Of a DNA stretch of 64,000 bases, positions 1-13,010 are shown piece after piece. The notes beneath the pieces are model-generated. The model was given only the letters and a program-made list of their open reading frames with translations. It made no database searches and was not told the DNA's origin. Where the stretch lies: NCBI RefSeq assembly GCF_964340395.1, contig NC_135555.1, positions 16,566,246-16,630,245 of the forward strand, given 5' to 3'. How positions within the stretch are numbered: position 1 is the stretch's first letter; each line of letters begins with the position of its first letter. This stretch comes from Glandiceps talaboti. Its lineage: Eukaryota > Hemichordata > Enteropneusta > Spengelidae. Both the position numbers and the translations under genes were made by a program.

Positions 1-9
1 AGAAAGAAA

Positions 10-55
<46 letters not shown>
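1..55 (+). repeat. (GAAA)n microsatellite
   Basis: About 13 GAAA units with one interruption; the array probably continues off the left edge. Confidence 0.95.
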
Positions 56-1076
56 AGCAGCGATAGAAACAGAAAAGGGATGAAAGAGTTACACTGCTGA
101 AATGACACCATTGTTAAATCTAAATGGGCTCTATATGCTATGACATGAACCAACATTCTTTATGCGATGTACGGTGGTGGATACATTTAGAAAACAACAG
201 ATTGGACGAAACCGCGATTACAGAGCCTGGCATGACACCTTTACTTCATTAACACAATAGAGTTTGAACCACCGAAGCTTTGCGCATTAAAGCTAAAAGC
301 TCTAAAAAGAGTTCACCTCACGGCGATAAAATTGCTTTCTTTTGTAACGAAAAATCAGCTATTAAGTGTTACCTTAGTATCAACCGACACTGCATGGTAT
401 ATATAGAAAGCAGAAACATAGTTTGTGTAAGGATACAGCGTGCAGTGGTAATTTTGATTTCTCTACTGCGTTTTTTTTTCTGTGAATATGATGAATCGCT
501 TTGCCATAAGTGTTGACACTAACAACGCGTGTACAGTATTTAAATGCTGAAAACCTATAGATTTAGAGTTCTTTTTTTCTGACTTTAAAATTACATTCAT
601 TATTTCGAGTAGTTTGAGAAGGTCGCACAATAATAAGCGTCTTTGATCTTCCCCGCGGGTATGTGTGGTGATAATCTTCGTGATCGACGACAAAAAATAG
701 CTGCCTGCACGCTCTTGGTAATTCGCCTGTGTGCCACGACTTAGCCGTTTAACTCAAATACGCAGAGCGTTTCGAATCTTACGCTGATAGAGAGGTGAGG
801 TTTTCCGGATGACAGAGCAACGAAGTTGTAGCCTTGAGAAGGTCGAAGTATTTTGACCTTGCGTTGACCTTTCTGTTTGGACAAACAAAGCGACAAAACG
901 TGTCGTCACATTTCTACAATAGCAGACAGTTTAGACTGGTTAAATTGAAAGGGAACATCCGAGTCGTCTAACTCGAACTCGAGATAAACAATTTATTATC
1001 ATTGCTACATTTATCATCTGGCAAAAATTTAAATGAAATCGTTACATTTTAATCCGTTTAAGGATGTGGATTACAG
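56..1076. other. intergenic, nothing recognised
   Basis: Complex sequence with moderate CpG content. The short frames present have no splice context or family signature. Confidence 0.5.
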
Positions 1077-1330
1077 AAAATGTAGCAATGATGGCGAGGT
1101 TTTGTCAAAGCAGATAAAATGTAGCAATGCTGGCGAGGTTTTGTCAAAGCAGATAACATGTAGTAATAATGGCGAGGTTTTGTCAAAGCAAGCGATAAAA
1201 TGTAGCAATGATGGCCAGGTTTTGTCGAGAGGCAGACGATAAAATGTAGCGATGATGGCAAGGTTTTGTCAAGGCAGGCGATAAAATGTAGCAATGATGG
1301 CGAAGTTTTGTCGAGGTAGACGATAAAATA
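1077..1330 (+). repeat. 39-43 bp minisatellite, about 6 copies
   Basis: The unit reads AAAATGTAGCAATGATGGCG then AGGTTTTGTCAAAGCAGAT, with copies starting near 1078, 1117, 1157, 1197, 1240 and 1281. The first three units are a multiple of 3 long, so one frame gives a 13-residue repeat KCSNDGEVLSKQI. I see no start context, splice sites or flanking gene, so I treat it as non-coding. Confidence 0.9.
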
Positions 1331-1547
1331 TATGTATAATGTATAAAGAGGAAACAGTGATGAGTTGAATAACTAAAACATATCATTAAGTCAGGACACA
1401 CACGCGTCTCCTATTACCAAATAATCGTGAACTTTTCACCGTGCTATATTCTGTTTGACCTATGACCTAACCACAAATACCAATCCAATATTGATGGATA
1501 GTACTACCATAATGTTGATGTACTTTTAGCAATTTTAGCATTATATA

Positions 1548-1588
<41 letters not shown>

Positions 1589-1595
1589 AATAATA

Positions 1596-1675
<80 letters not shown>

Positions 1676-1691
1676 AATGATGATGATGATG
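1548..1691 (+). repeat. (ATG)n microsatellite
   Basis: About 48 ATG/GAT triplets with four ATA/ATT interruptions. The poly-Met and poly-Ile frames across it are artefacts. Confidence 0.97.
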
Positions 1692-1809
1692 TTTTCACAC
1701 CACATACATTTCGAGCGATTGCCAAGATACACCAAATTTTATCTCTTTTTCACCCCCATTGGTCGGTCCACTATTGCCTCACGGGAGTTAGCAAACATGT
1801 ATATGGATG

Positions 1810-1886
1810 AGATAAACAATGAATGTTCATGAATACTTATCTGAAGGTAATAAGCAGTCAGAAGTCATGAATATTCATTGTTCATC
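1810..1886 (+). ncRNA. 77-nt hairpin, possible miRNA-like foldback or small palindrome
   Basis: Left arm 1810-1837 (GATAAACAATGAATGTTCAT GAATACTT) pairs with right arm 1862-1886 around a loop of about 24 nt. I count about 23 pairs, with one mismatch, one G-U pair and a 2-nt bulge. The size suits a pre-miRNA, but the 3' arm contains the palindrome TGAATATTCA and the sequence could equally be a decayed inverted-repeat element. No known miRNA seed recognised. Confidence 0.25.
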
Positions 1887-4364
1887 TAATACATATGTCT
1901 GTCTGAGTCCCATGATGCAACAGTGGAGCACTGCTAGAATAATGAAGGTAAAACAGAATTTCATTTTGGTGTTTCTTGCGAAATGTATGTGATGTGGAAT
2001 CACGAAATTACTCCGACCTTTCTTTTTTGACGTGCCGTTTCCCTTTAATAAGCTTAGTATGATTATATTTGCCAACTTGAATTGTTTGAGACCGTTTTTC
2101 TTGGATAACAACGTCAAAAAATGTGATCCCACCAGGTTCCAGGGGATATGCTGACGAACCCTTTACACTACCTTGTGAAATATTCCCGCTGTATTGAAGT
2201 GTCTGACAGTTTTAGTGGTGATTAATAGTTTTCCATTCATTTGAAAGAGAGGGAGAGACGATCTATCAAGAATGCAGTGTCAGGGTTCCATCATTCACGG
2301 TACAAATATCAAGCTTATAACGTCTAATTCTAAAAGGGGTATATTAACTTTCAATGAATCAATTTTGATGCAATACTATTTCGTTGTATAATGAAGTGAG
2401 ACATGTTTACAGTGTCGGAATGGAAACAGAGAAGGTGATGATATATCTGGAATATCAACACAACACTTTTCAAAATATAGCGTGGTATTTTTGAAGTTCA
2501 TTGGTCGTCTGATACGCATGCGCAGTTGAAGAGTTTCTTTCTGCGACGAGATCACTATGATTAGCGTTAAAAGTTCCAACAACCACGCTGAAGCTGGCTA
2601 ATTTGCATAAGGTCAGAGTTCGCGTAGGGGAAATATCTTTTTATAAATCATGGAATTTTTCTGCTTAGAAACAAGTTTAAGTGTCCCTAGTTACTGGCTA
2701 GGTTATTATAGGGTTGGACCGCAGAGGTGCATCGGATGACTTTATTGAAAATTGTGAGGAGCTTTGGTATTTTTTAACTAAAACGTCCCAAAATTATAGT
2801 TCAAAAGTAAGGCCAAATCCAGACAATGTACATGAGTATGGACAGAAAAGACATCTTTTTGGAGTTTATGCACATTTCTCTTGTACACAAAATGCATGTT
2901 TTGTTACGTTTGCAATTTATGTGATCTTTTATGATTAGAAGTTTGCCTTTCACAAAAGCCATACTAATATGCGACCAAGAGTATAAAGTGTCGCTTTTGC
3001 ACTTCTAGCGTTGTAGTATGCACTCTGGAGTATCCACCACGGAAATATAAATCTTTACTGCAAAAAAACCAAAAACAACCAAAAAACCAAAATAACCCAC
3101 ACCCATTCTCGGTTAAAATCAAGAAAAAACTCGGGGTCATCATGCAAATGAAAGATTCCTGTTTTACGTGGCCGGAAGTAAGGTGAAAAATCCCAACTTT
3201 ATTTTCTCATTTCAAAAGGAAGAGGAACACGTTTTCATATGGCAAATATCATATACGAGAGCTCTGAATTATTTTGATTTTGAGGAAATTTCGTCCTCGA
3301 GGCACTTTCTTCTACTTTAGTACAAGCCACTTCACTCTGTTTTTACCATTTTCTTTAGTTCAGTATATACCGAAACGAATCCAATAAACTCAGTACACCC
3401 AATCAGCACTAAAAATGGCATATTAAGATGTATATATAAAGCTTGGTGGTGAGGCCGATGACCTGTAAAGAAAGCAATGAGTATGTATTTATTAGAGTAC
3501 AACGAGCAGACGACTTTAATAGTCCAACAGCCTCGCTTTCAGATTGATAGTTACTTCCGTTTTGACCAATTTTCCACTTGAGCCATTTTGTTGGTGGAGA
3601 GCAAAGCGGTAAATTCAGGGTCATATTACCCTGGGATCACTGCCAAAATTGTCTGAGAATGATATTCACCATACATATTTATTTTGTAACAAGGTTTTGT
3701 TATTTTGTTCTTCAGAAGTGTAACATTTCATTCAGCAACATAATGCAATTCGCAACACAGGCGTCATTTCAATACAAAAGTGACTCGACTGCCCACACCG
3801 AAATTTTAATGAGTATAGTTTGTGTCAATATTTATCGATCATTTGTCGAGAATCGACCGCTTTCCACTAACGAAACGTCATATTTCGCACAAGAAAATTA
3901 GACTTCAGATTTTCGCCAACAAATCTTTGGGTCATCACGATTATTTAAAAAAAAACATGGCCATCAACATAGCCTTTCCTCTCCAGACTTTGAACAATAT
4001 TTACTACCTCGTATGTATTCATAGTACTACTGGGAAATATCTTACACTTGATTTCTCTATTTTAAAAATATACCACCAAATCAATTATCATTATTATCAT
4101 CCCATAGTGCCTAAAATTGATCAATGTTTCCGAGTCAATGGAGGTTTTTTGGTAACTGGAATAAATAACTTTACTCAAGAATTACAAATGTATCATTTAT
4201 ATCAATTTACAATTCACTTTTAAATTCTCCAGTGTCAAGGTAGTTTATTCAAAACGTCTGAAGACTTTATATTCGGAAGATTTATAGTACATCTGGCCAT
4301 TTTCAAGTATTAGTTAATTAAAAGAAATGTTATTTCTACGATTCCACTATAGCATAAAATGGCA
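1887..4364. other. intergenic, nothing recognised
   Basis: AT-rich complex sequence. Overlapping open frames at 3578-4223 are the longest here but look like AT-rich chance frames with no recognisable domain. Confidence 0.5.
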
Positions 4365-4793
4365 TTTTGCAATTTTTTTTCTCGAAAAACAAGAATTTAA
4401 AAAAAAAAAATTTGGTGGGAAAGTGGCACATAGATACATGTCATTGCTATGATTCTAGTCTAAAATAAAAGTACGATTTGCCAGAAAGTTACAGAAAACC
4501 AAGATTTTTTGTCATTGGCAAATACTTCGGCGGGAAAATAACACAATTCTTTCATTAATTCACAAATAAGTATCATTGTTATGATTCAAGTCTAAAATAA
4601 AGATCAGATTTGCCAGTAATTTACAGAAAATCAAGATTTTTTGTCAAATTATTTCGGCGGGAAAATTTTTTTTCATAAATTCTTAAATTATAGTATTATT
4701 ACTATTATTTAAGTCCAAATTAAAGATGAGATTTGTTTGAAAATTACAGAAAAACAAGAATTTTCTGTCAATTTATTTTGGCGGGAAAGTGTT
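4365..4793 (+). repeat. degenerate tandem repeat, about 120-bp units ending in GGCGGGAAA
   Basis: Four diverged units each carry TCTAAAATAAAGATCAGATT, then a TTACAGAAAA-CAAGA-TTTT block and a final GG(C/T)GGGAAA (near 4413, 4531, 4656 and 4780). The reverse complement of the same core is present once at about 48345-48420, so this is a dispersed family. TTGGCGGGAAA also resembles an E2F site, probably by coincidence. Confidence 0.8.
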
Positions 4794-5047
4794 CCAAATC
4801 TCCATATTTGAGCGGTGTAGTAAACTATTACATGTACTATGCATCATCTTGTAATACTAAGTAAGACCATTATGCTCTCCTCCGCTAGGGCGAAAGATTA
4901 CTTGCCCTGCGGCAGATAGTCACACATTTCAGCGATAGCATATACTAATCCAATACCCTTCATTTGCCTAATGCATAAATTGCCAGTTTGTCTTTTCTTT
5001 ACAGTGTATGAACTGCGATATCAATTTCGACAGCATGATTCAATGAA

Positions 5048-5280
5048 ACGTCTGCCTGATAATCGCAGTTTCAATATTTTGGTGGGTTATTAATTCAACT
5101 GAGTCGTTAAAAGGTAAATGATATTCCGGTTTATTGTGTATAAATTCTAATTTATCGTATTTCTGTGTTGTGGGGATAGTCGAACAATATTGTCGGTGAC
5201 TGTTTATTGCCAAATTAAAGGGATACGTCTACCTGATAATCGCAGTTTCAATATTTTTGGGGGTTATTAATTCAACTGAG
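5048..5280 (+). repeat. 56-bp direct repeat, two copies
   Basis: Copies at 5048-5103 and 5225-5280 share ACGTCT(G/A)CCTGATAATC through to TTATTAATTCAACTGAG with about three differences. The 121-bp spacer is not repeated. Confidence 0.85.
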
Positions 5281-5934
5281 ACGGGTTTTTTTAATTATTA
5301 TTTTTATGTCATTTTGAAATATTCTCATTTTTTGGTAATTACTGAAACATGTCTAGTAACTGTTAGAACCCGATAATGTATTCAAATATCAGAAATATAT
5401 GACATAATATTTTGGTAACCAAAAATCACAAAATGCAAGTCTCGGTTATCAAGCCACTTTTTTGTATTCTTTGCCACCTCTATCATGCAGTGTCGATGCT
5501 TCTAAATGATTGTAAGTATGTATTCTGGGTTTATATTGTGTACTCTGATTTCATGGAAACTGAGGCCCCAGTTACAGACTGCGCAACTTCAACAACGTTG
5601 CGGTAAAATGTATACATTCCAATGAAGGAGTTACACCACTAGCTATCTCGCCATCCAAGCAGGGGCCGTCTAAATCGGTATGATCAATCAATTATTCATC
5701 TGAAATCATATACCACATGCAAAGAAATTGTTCAATCGACTATTTTATAGTATAGACCATCATAAGTACCGAACTTATGCCAACCGCACGAAGCAAAATA
5801 AAACGACGAATGTTACTCGTTAGAACACTCAAATTTACAGATGATATACTTATCAACTGCATTCATGACCAACTGATGAGCGCTAGATCACGACTTGGAA
5901 CACTTGCACTGAATGTCTCCAGTGTACATTATGG

Positions 5935-6022
5935 ATGTATGTATGTATGTATGTATGTATGTATGTATGTATGTATGTATGTATGTATGTATGTATGTAT
6001 GTATGTATGTATGTATGTATGT
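5935..6022 (+). repeat. (ATGT)n microsatellite
   Basis: 22 near-perfect TATG units. All three frames across it are open (Met-Tyr-Val-Cys cycles), which explains the overlapping frames there. Confidence 0.97.
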
Positions 6023-6260
6023 TCAGGTATTACGTATGCAGGTTTTGGTTATATGTGGGTTTACTCTTTTCATGCATGTGTGGACACTCTACCATTGCAA
6101 TTATTGTCCGTCCCCATCAAGTGTTTTCATCATTATACATTCTGTCGTGGTAGACAACCAAATTGATTTTTTTCATTCTGCTTATTTATTTAATTAATTC
6201 ATTTCCGGTTTATTAAGTCTTATTTGGTATTCAATGTCGTGACTTTGAAATGTATTAATG

Positions 6261-6271
6261 GTTGTTGTTGC

Positions 6272-6314
<43 letters not shown>
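6261..6314 (+). repeat. (GTT)n microsatellite
   Basis: 18 GTT units with one C interruption. Confidence 0.95.
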
Positions 6315-6315
<1 letters not shown>

Positions 6316-6693
6316 CATAACCAAGTCGTGAGGTATCAGTTGTCTTCATTTTTTTGACTACTCTATACCATTTCTAATATGATGTCCGCTTTAATAACGT
6401 GGAAGTAGCGCTTATCAACATTGTGTAAGAAATGATGTCATCGATCATGGGATATTACTTAGGGTAGAAAGTGCCTTGGAGACCAATTTCCTTTAAGGTC
6501 AAAATTCTTAAAATCTCTTCACACATGTGAAAGCCTGTTCTTCAAGGTCATTTTGAAATAGTCAAAGAAATGTTGGGGTTCACTTCACTGTGTGTTTTTT
6601 TTAAAGGAAATCGGCAACAATAAAGTCAAGGGTAAAATTGTAACTAAGACTTGCGTATGCGCGAGACATAGCGTCAACTCGTCAAAAAGAAAA

Positions 6694-6706
6694 CAGACAG
6701 ACAGAC

Positions 6707-6746
<40 letters not shown>
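6694..6746 (+). repeat. (CAGA)n microsatellite
   Basis: About 13 CAGA units with one T interruption. Confidence 0.95.
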
Positions 6747-7501
6747 TGATTCTAACATGAAAAAAGCACCACACCCCAAATAAAACGCTTTGAGTGAATC
6801 GCTTTTCAATATTTTGTGCCAGCCTGATAAAATCAGGCTTGGCGGTAAAATTATTGGACTTGAATATTTTACATCAATAAAGCATTTTTTTTATCGTGAC
6901 TACGCACTACGTTATAAAATTAAACTGATAACTGAGATGACTGGTGATGATACATTCACAGATAATTACAAACAATCTACAATCTAATTAAAATGTCAAT
7001 CACTTTTGAAGAGTTGAAATTGTCGTTTATTTCACTATTTAAATTGCAACGAACAAGTGCTAATTCAAAGCGGAAATGTGAAATAAATCTTGTTTTCTTT
7101 CCGAGCAAGGGAATTCGATTATTTTGGTCCAATTTTGTGGGCAATGTCCTCGAAATGCGAACATCTCAAAATTAACTGATCAACGATATTGTGCGACGGC
7201 ATTTTTCAGCTCCTGGATTGGTCTTTACATTAAACCAATTTCAGATTTGAAATTCGATGCAAATCAAAAAAAAAAAAGCAATCAAGGTCAGGGTCAAGTC
7301 GTGTCATTTCAGTTTCATTTATTCACAGTGGTGCACAGTGGATTTCTTGAGTCGGCGCGGCCGGTCAAGGGATCACTTACTAAGTGAATGCGTTTTGAAC
7401 AGAAGGAGAGCAAAATCTTCATTTCAATTAAAAACGTTGAAAAAATGTGACTTCCCGTTCAAATAACATTAAAACACTATAACTTCGATTCCTCTTTTTA
7501 C

Positions 7502-7524
7502 GAGAGAGAGAGAGAGAGAGAGCG

Positions 7525-7571
<47 letters not shown>
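7502..7571 (+). repeat. (GA)n microsatellite
   Basis: About 35 GA units with two GC interruptions; a polypurine tract. Confidence 0.95.
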
Positions 7572-7574
<3 letters not shown>

Positions 7575-8918
7575 GACTGTTAAGAGAAGTGCATGGTGAG
7601 CATTACATTGAAAAAAAGAATTATAATTGCGTGCGGCTGCAATGTCTTTTAAACGCTCCGAAAGACAGGGTCGAAAACGGAAGTACTAAAATACAATCTG
7701 TGCACATGAAATTACCTGATTTGTCGTAACAAGCATGACAGCAAACTGATCCTGATCTCTGATTTCAGATTGCTTTTGTAAAAAAAAAATATCATACGAA
7801 CGGTTGCTATGGTAACGCCTGGATGTCCGAGCGCGCTCTTTATTTTTTACGGGGTCGTGGATTCGAATCACATGACCGAAAACGAACGAAATCGAAGGAC
7901 AGTGACTTGAATATGAAAATTGGAAAATTCTCCGTGTCGGGCTAATTGTCTAGGATTTTCTCTCCGTCTAATAGATCTAACCTGGGGGGACTGAGTCGTA
8001 CCAAGTACTGTTTATGGGATTACACCGAAGCCGGTCGACTTGCCGACAAAGGCAATGTCTAATACAGGCTGGTTACTTGAAATTTACAGCGAGCTGCAGC
8101 GCTCAAGGCAAACTCTGTTGCACTGCATATAGTATATGCCGCTTAATTTCGATTCATTGAAAGTAAAAACAAGATCTCCCATAAGAAAATCGCGATGTCG
8201 GAACTTTATCTAGCAAAGCCCATTGTTCGATGCTATAGTTGTTCTGCGCTAGTGAGTCACACCGCTGCCTTAGCCTCCCGGTTACGATGAGAAAAATCTG
8301 TTTTGTGGAACTACATACCGCTTCAGATCTCTAAAAAGGGGAAAATTCTATTCCGGGGGTGAAATTTAACAAACCGAGGCACGAATTTGTAATCATGTGG
8401 CCTCCTTATATACTAAAAATTAAGCTTAGCGGTGACATGAATGGTCTACTTGGCGCGTTACGTTCTTAACCACCTTGGCCGCTTGAGATTCAGAATTGTC
8501 CTTCTAAAAGATGACTTTGAACGTAGGTTATACTACGATATCTCATTAACTGCAATGTACTATCAAAAGACACGAACCATACATTGATTCAGAAGAGGTT
8601 AGTCGTATACGGTATACAGACAATTGCCAAAGAGTTGAATGCTAAAGCTTTTTACCGATACGATTTCATAGCATAAAGGTAAGACAGTTAGAGAAGAAAT
8701 ACAATACTAACAGTATCATATATATATAGTGCACTATTGAATTAGACTATCTGCCGAAATTGCAAATAAAAAATGGACTTGAAGTCAATTGTACCGGTAT
8801 GCATTGAGTTTACTTGTTATGAAATTTATTTTAAAATGAGTCTTATGAATTAAGGATTATACTGGAATTGAAGAAACCGTGAACAAAATTTTCTTTGAAA
8901 AGTTCGATTAATATTCAA

Positions 8919-8920
<2 letters not shown>

Positions 8921-8949
<29 letters not shown>

Positions 8950-9007
8950 TGTATGTATGTATGTATGTATGTATGTATGTATGTATGTATGTATGTATGT
9001 ATGTATG

Positions 9008-9037
<30 letters not shown>
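8921..9037 (+). repeat. (ATGT)n microsatellite
   Basis: 29 perfect ATGT units, the longest uninterrupted tetranucleotide array in the window. Confidence 0.97.
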
Positions 9038-9038
<1 letters not shown>

Positions 9039-11259
9039 TATATTGTGCATATTTTCCCGAGAGGAAACGATGAAAACATATTAGGTAAACTAAAATATAA
9101 AGAAGAAATGTATAATTTTGTATGACAGGCAAGATGATCCCGGTAACATTATTAGTTATACTGTGGTTATACAACTTAAGAATCCTATCCGACTAAATTT
9201 ACTTTCCTTGTTTAATTGCAACATCAGACTACAAAGTCAGACGATAGGTTAATTTTCTACGCCTTTCCGAGTCAAGTCAGTATTTTCTTTTATATCTTTC
9301 CGTATGGCTAGCTAATCCGGTGTGTATAGTTAAGGCTCGATAATACGCTCTTCATTTCCGTGTTTAGATAGTTTTGTTGACTCTCGTGGGTGTCAATTAA
9401 AATTAAACGGGGGCAGGTGAAGGTGGACAGAATTTCGAAGCAAGCGTAATAACCATCCTTATATGTTGCATGTACGGGTCTCCATCTCACCACTGAACAT
9501 TGAACTTGCGTTTATTCCGCGTTCTCCATCACTTAACACCGCCTGTGGTTTTTTAATGCACAGCGCATTAATATTCATTTTAATCATTCTTTGGGCATCC
9601 CGTACGCCGATGATCGATTTAACTATCGTTTGTATCTTGCCGCCTTCATTGAGTGTGTTGTTTCGGCCAGTTCCATCATTTTATTGATGTAGCGCCTAAG
9701 ATAATAAACCCCAATCTAAGAATCTCAATTTAATCAAATTCTCTATCAATTTCCCTAGTGTTTATAGATATATTAAGTTTTTCTTCGAAGTTAGGTCTAA
9801 GATTATATATATATATAACGTGTGTAATTATTGCTAGATACATGGCAATTTCCCATGATTTTACTATTATTCTGTGAATCCATCTCGTTTATAGTGTTTC
9901 GACACTGCAATATCTACAAATTATGTGTTATTCCCATGTTATTTTTTCTCTAGTTGTCATTTTGGCGGCAAAACGCAAGGGTGCATGTCGGCAAAAACTC
10001 ATATAGATTCATGGGCTGTGCGCTCCTACGCAATAACACCTTTGCAGTAGGATCAAACGGTCTCCTCCAAACTCAGGGGACTTACTCGAAATGTTACACG
10101 GAAACCAAACGCGCTATACTTTTTTTTCAGAGTAGTAGAGTCTTCTGGAAAAGCATCGATGCAAAGACTAGAGTAGAATGAACTATATTGAAGTACACAT
10201 GCGATGGATACTCACGGTAGATTCGCAAGCTCAATGCAAGACATGTCTAAATGTAAACAGGAAGTGACGTTTAAAATATTTTCCATTTTTGTTTATGTTT
10301 GTTTGTTTGTTATTAACTCAGTTTTTAAATCTGCAATTTGAAACGTGTGCCCCTGTAAAACGTGGTGTCATTTGAACAGGATAATACTTGTAACATAACA
10401 ATTGGAATTTAGTTATACAAATCTCGGAAAGAGCTTTAAAAAACATAATGTTTCAAACAGACCCTTCCATCTGAAGCGAAACCCAATGGCAAGTTCACTT
10501 GCCGAGTGACATCACTAAACATCGCGGCTGCGAGACCAGGAACTTGAAATATCATAAGGCATTTAGCCCCTTGTCGTACTTCCTTCTAGCTTACCTATAA
10601 CTAATATCCAAATCTGAAATTATTCATACATAAATCCGCAAAAATCTATGGAAATTGAAAGTGTGTTATCGAAATGACTTTGAAATCGCATCAAATCGGG
10701 TACAATCTGTATTGAATATAGAATTACTCCTTGATGAGCTTTGATATATAGTTTGTCTCCTACTGAGGAAATATAGAGAACATGGCAGCTTCGCAATAGG
10801 AAGACGGTCACCAGCATATTCCGGAAATTCAATAAAGTGAATATATATGTGTACATGTGTATATGAAATATAAAAAAAAAGACCGCAATGTGGCAATAAG
10901 CTTCTGAATGACTTGCTAAAATACGGTAGGATTAAATAGAGTGGTCTCGGTCCAGAGAAGTTAATATTAACCTGGTGTAAACTGAATACCAAGTTCCATA
11001 CGGATGATGAAAAGGCAAGACTTTTGATTGTTGTTCCTTCACACGCTGCCTGTACATGTATTGAAGTGTGACGGAATGAAAACAGCGCCCTCTCTTGATT
11101 GAACACATAATCGCACGATTATTATGTGGTATGACATTATCTATGCAATTTAATTTCCGGTCTACAAGCTGTTTCATTTGATTAGTGGAATAACAACACC
11201 AAGAGAAAATACTGTCTATAATTAGTAAATATCATTAATAATGCAAAAACGTTATAATG
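9038..11259. other. intergenic, nothing recognised
   Basis: Complex AT-rich sequence. The 146-residue minus frame at 10666-11106 is the longest non-repeat frame here, but shows no domain, no splice context and strongly AT-driven composition (many F, Y, I, S), so I do not call it. Confidence 0.45.
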
Positions 11260-12125
11260 AAAGTGGCATCAATCATATATATATCAAACATGCATGTCAT
11301 GTAACCATTAATATTTCAACAAAATTTGATGAAATTCTGAGCTACAATTAATGTATATTTTCTAATTCACGCATCAGGGATGTAGCTAGTTTTAAAAGTA
11401 ACCTGTAAAATATGAAAAGACGCATGAATCTACCCAAAAGATGGAAACAAATTGGTTGAAAATAAAAGTTTCAAATAAATTCCTGAAACTGTAGCCAGTA
11501 AAATATTACAGAGGTAACGGATTGCTGTTGCCAGCTACTGGCGCTTATCGACATCTCTGATAATTGGTAAATATGATATTTATGCAAATTCGTACATAAT
11601 ATCTATATAACGTATCAGTCAGACATCATTAATGTGTCCATTGTGTTTCATGAAAATCTGATAAAGAATGAAGACATATACAGTCATGTACTCTAGATAA
11701 TAAATATACTTACTTACTTACTTACTTACTTACTTAATCTTTATGCAAATTAGCCACAAGCAAACCCTACCCATCCTATGTAAAGGACATACGTGTCTTG
11801 ATATCATCAATTGGATGACATTCTATGGTAAAATTTTATGAGATATCACCTAAGCGGTAAAACTCATTCATTATGCAAATTATTGATATGATATGCAAAT
11901 CAAGCATGTTTATAAGACATTTTAGTCATAACATCCCCAATTTATCAAATATAACCTGTATATGTTTGACAATATTCTGAGCAACAAATGATGAGTTATT
12001 CCTAATGAGTAAATTATAAAAATTACTAAGATATATGCAAGACATGAATTCCATATATGTTAGATGGAATTCCCGGCAACAGTTGGTGTGATATCACATA
12101 AATTATGCAAATTATTAATGTAAAA
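11260..12125. repeat. AT-rich region with clustered ATGCAAAT octamers
   Basis: ATGCAAAT occurs near 11582, 11743, 11874, 11890 and 12106, together with recurring TGATATCA, ATCATTAAT and GAAATTCTGAGC-like phrases. This looks like a very degenerate repeat region. A (CTTA)7 tract lies inside at 11708-11736. Confidence 0.5.
11708..11736 (+). repeat. (ACTT)n microsatellite
   Basis: Seven ACTT/CTTA units. Confidence 0.95.
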
Positions 12126-12565
12126 TAAAAGCTACATCGTCACTAAATATCCACAGAGGAAGTAGCAATGGGTGCAATGTATTCTAATTTTTAAAATTAT
12201 GCCTTTTTCGACTTCAATTAGCATAGAACTCTTCAATAATGTGCGTTGTTCAATGCTGTTTAGGGAACGAGCACAGTTACGGTGTGGGGTGAGGGGTGAG
12301 AAGAATATGGATGGGCACACAAAACAATTTTGGTTGTAAAGGTGAGGGGACTTTGAAACTATGGTGGCTTGAGATGGGGGTGGAAGAAATATTTTACTCA
12401 TGATCTATGGCTCCTTGAACCATATTAAACTTCAGGAGTGGTCATTTAAATTGCACATTAGCAAAATTGCTCGCGGCTTCGCTGCTATATTCAATTATGA
12501 GGCAGGTGATAGCCATGAGGACATGTGCGTTTGTTTCTACCTTAATATCTCTTATACATGCATTT

Positions 12566-12698
12566 CTCTCTGTCTCTCTGTCTCTCCCCCTCTCTCCCTC
12601 TGCCTCTATGTATGTATGTATGTATGTATGTATGTATGTATGTATGTATGTATGTATGTATGTATGTATGTATGTATGTATGTATTTATGTATGTATG

Positions 12699-12730
<32 letters not shown>

Positions 12731-12815
12731 TGTATGTATGTATGTATGTATGTATGTATGTATGCATACCTGCACCCTTTCTCTCCCCCTCTTCCAGTCT
12801 CTGTCTGTCTGTCTA

Positions 12816-12852
<37 letters not shown>

Positions 12853-12927
12853 ACCTTTCTGTCTATCTGACTCTCTGTCTCCGTCTGTCTCCGTCCGTCT
12901 GTCTGTCTGTCTGTCTGTCTACCTACC

Positions 12928-12968
<41 letters not shown>

Positions 12969-12970
12969 GA

Positions 12971-13001
<31 letters not shown>

Positions 13002-13010
13002 TCTCTCCAT
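12566..13010 (+). repeat. compound microsatellite (TC)n-(TATG)n-(TCTG)n-(TC)n
   Basis: Pyrimidine-rich TC/TCTG (12566-12606), TATG units (12607-12763) with ATTTATG and ATATG interruptions, then TCTG/TCTA units to about 12980 and TC dinucleotides to 13010. The frames of 156-167 residues here are repeat translations. Confidence 0.95.

Larger units (their letters stand above)
4794..8920. other. intergenic between listed repeats
   Basis: Complex sequence between the microsatellites listed separately. 7780-8480 is relatively CpG-rich. No gene recognised. Confidence 0.5.

Noticed and set aside
7852-7872. GGATTCGAATCACATG resembling a tRNA B box
   Set aside because: Neither strand gives a proper T-stem or the rest of a cloverleaf.
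10666-11106. 146-residue minus-strand frame
   Set aside because: No recognisable domain, AT-driven composition, and no promoter or splice context.
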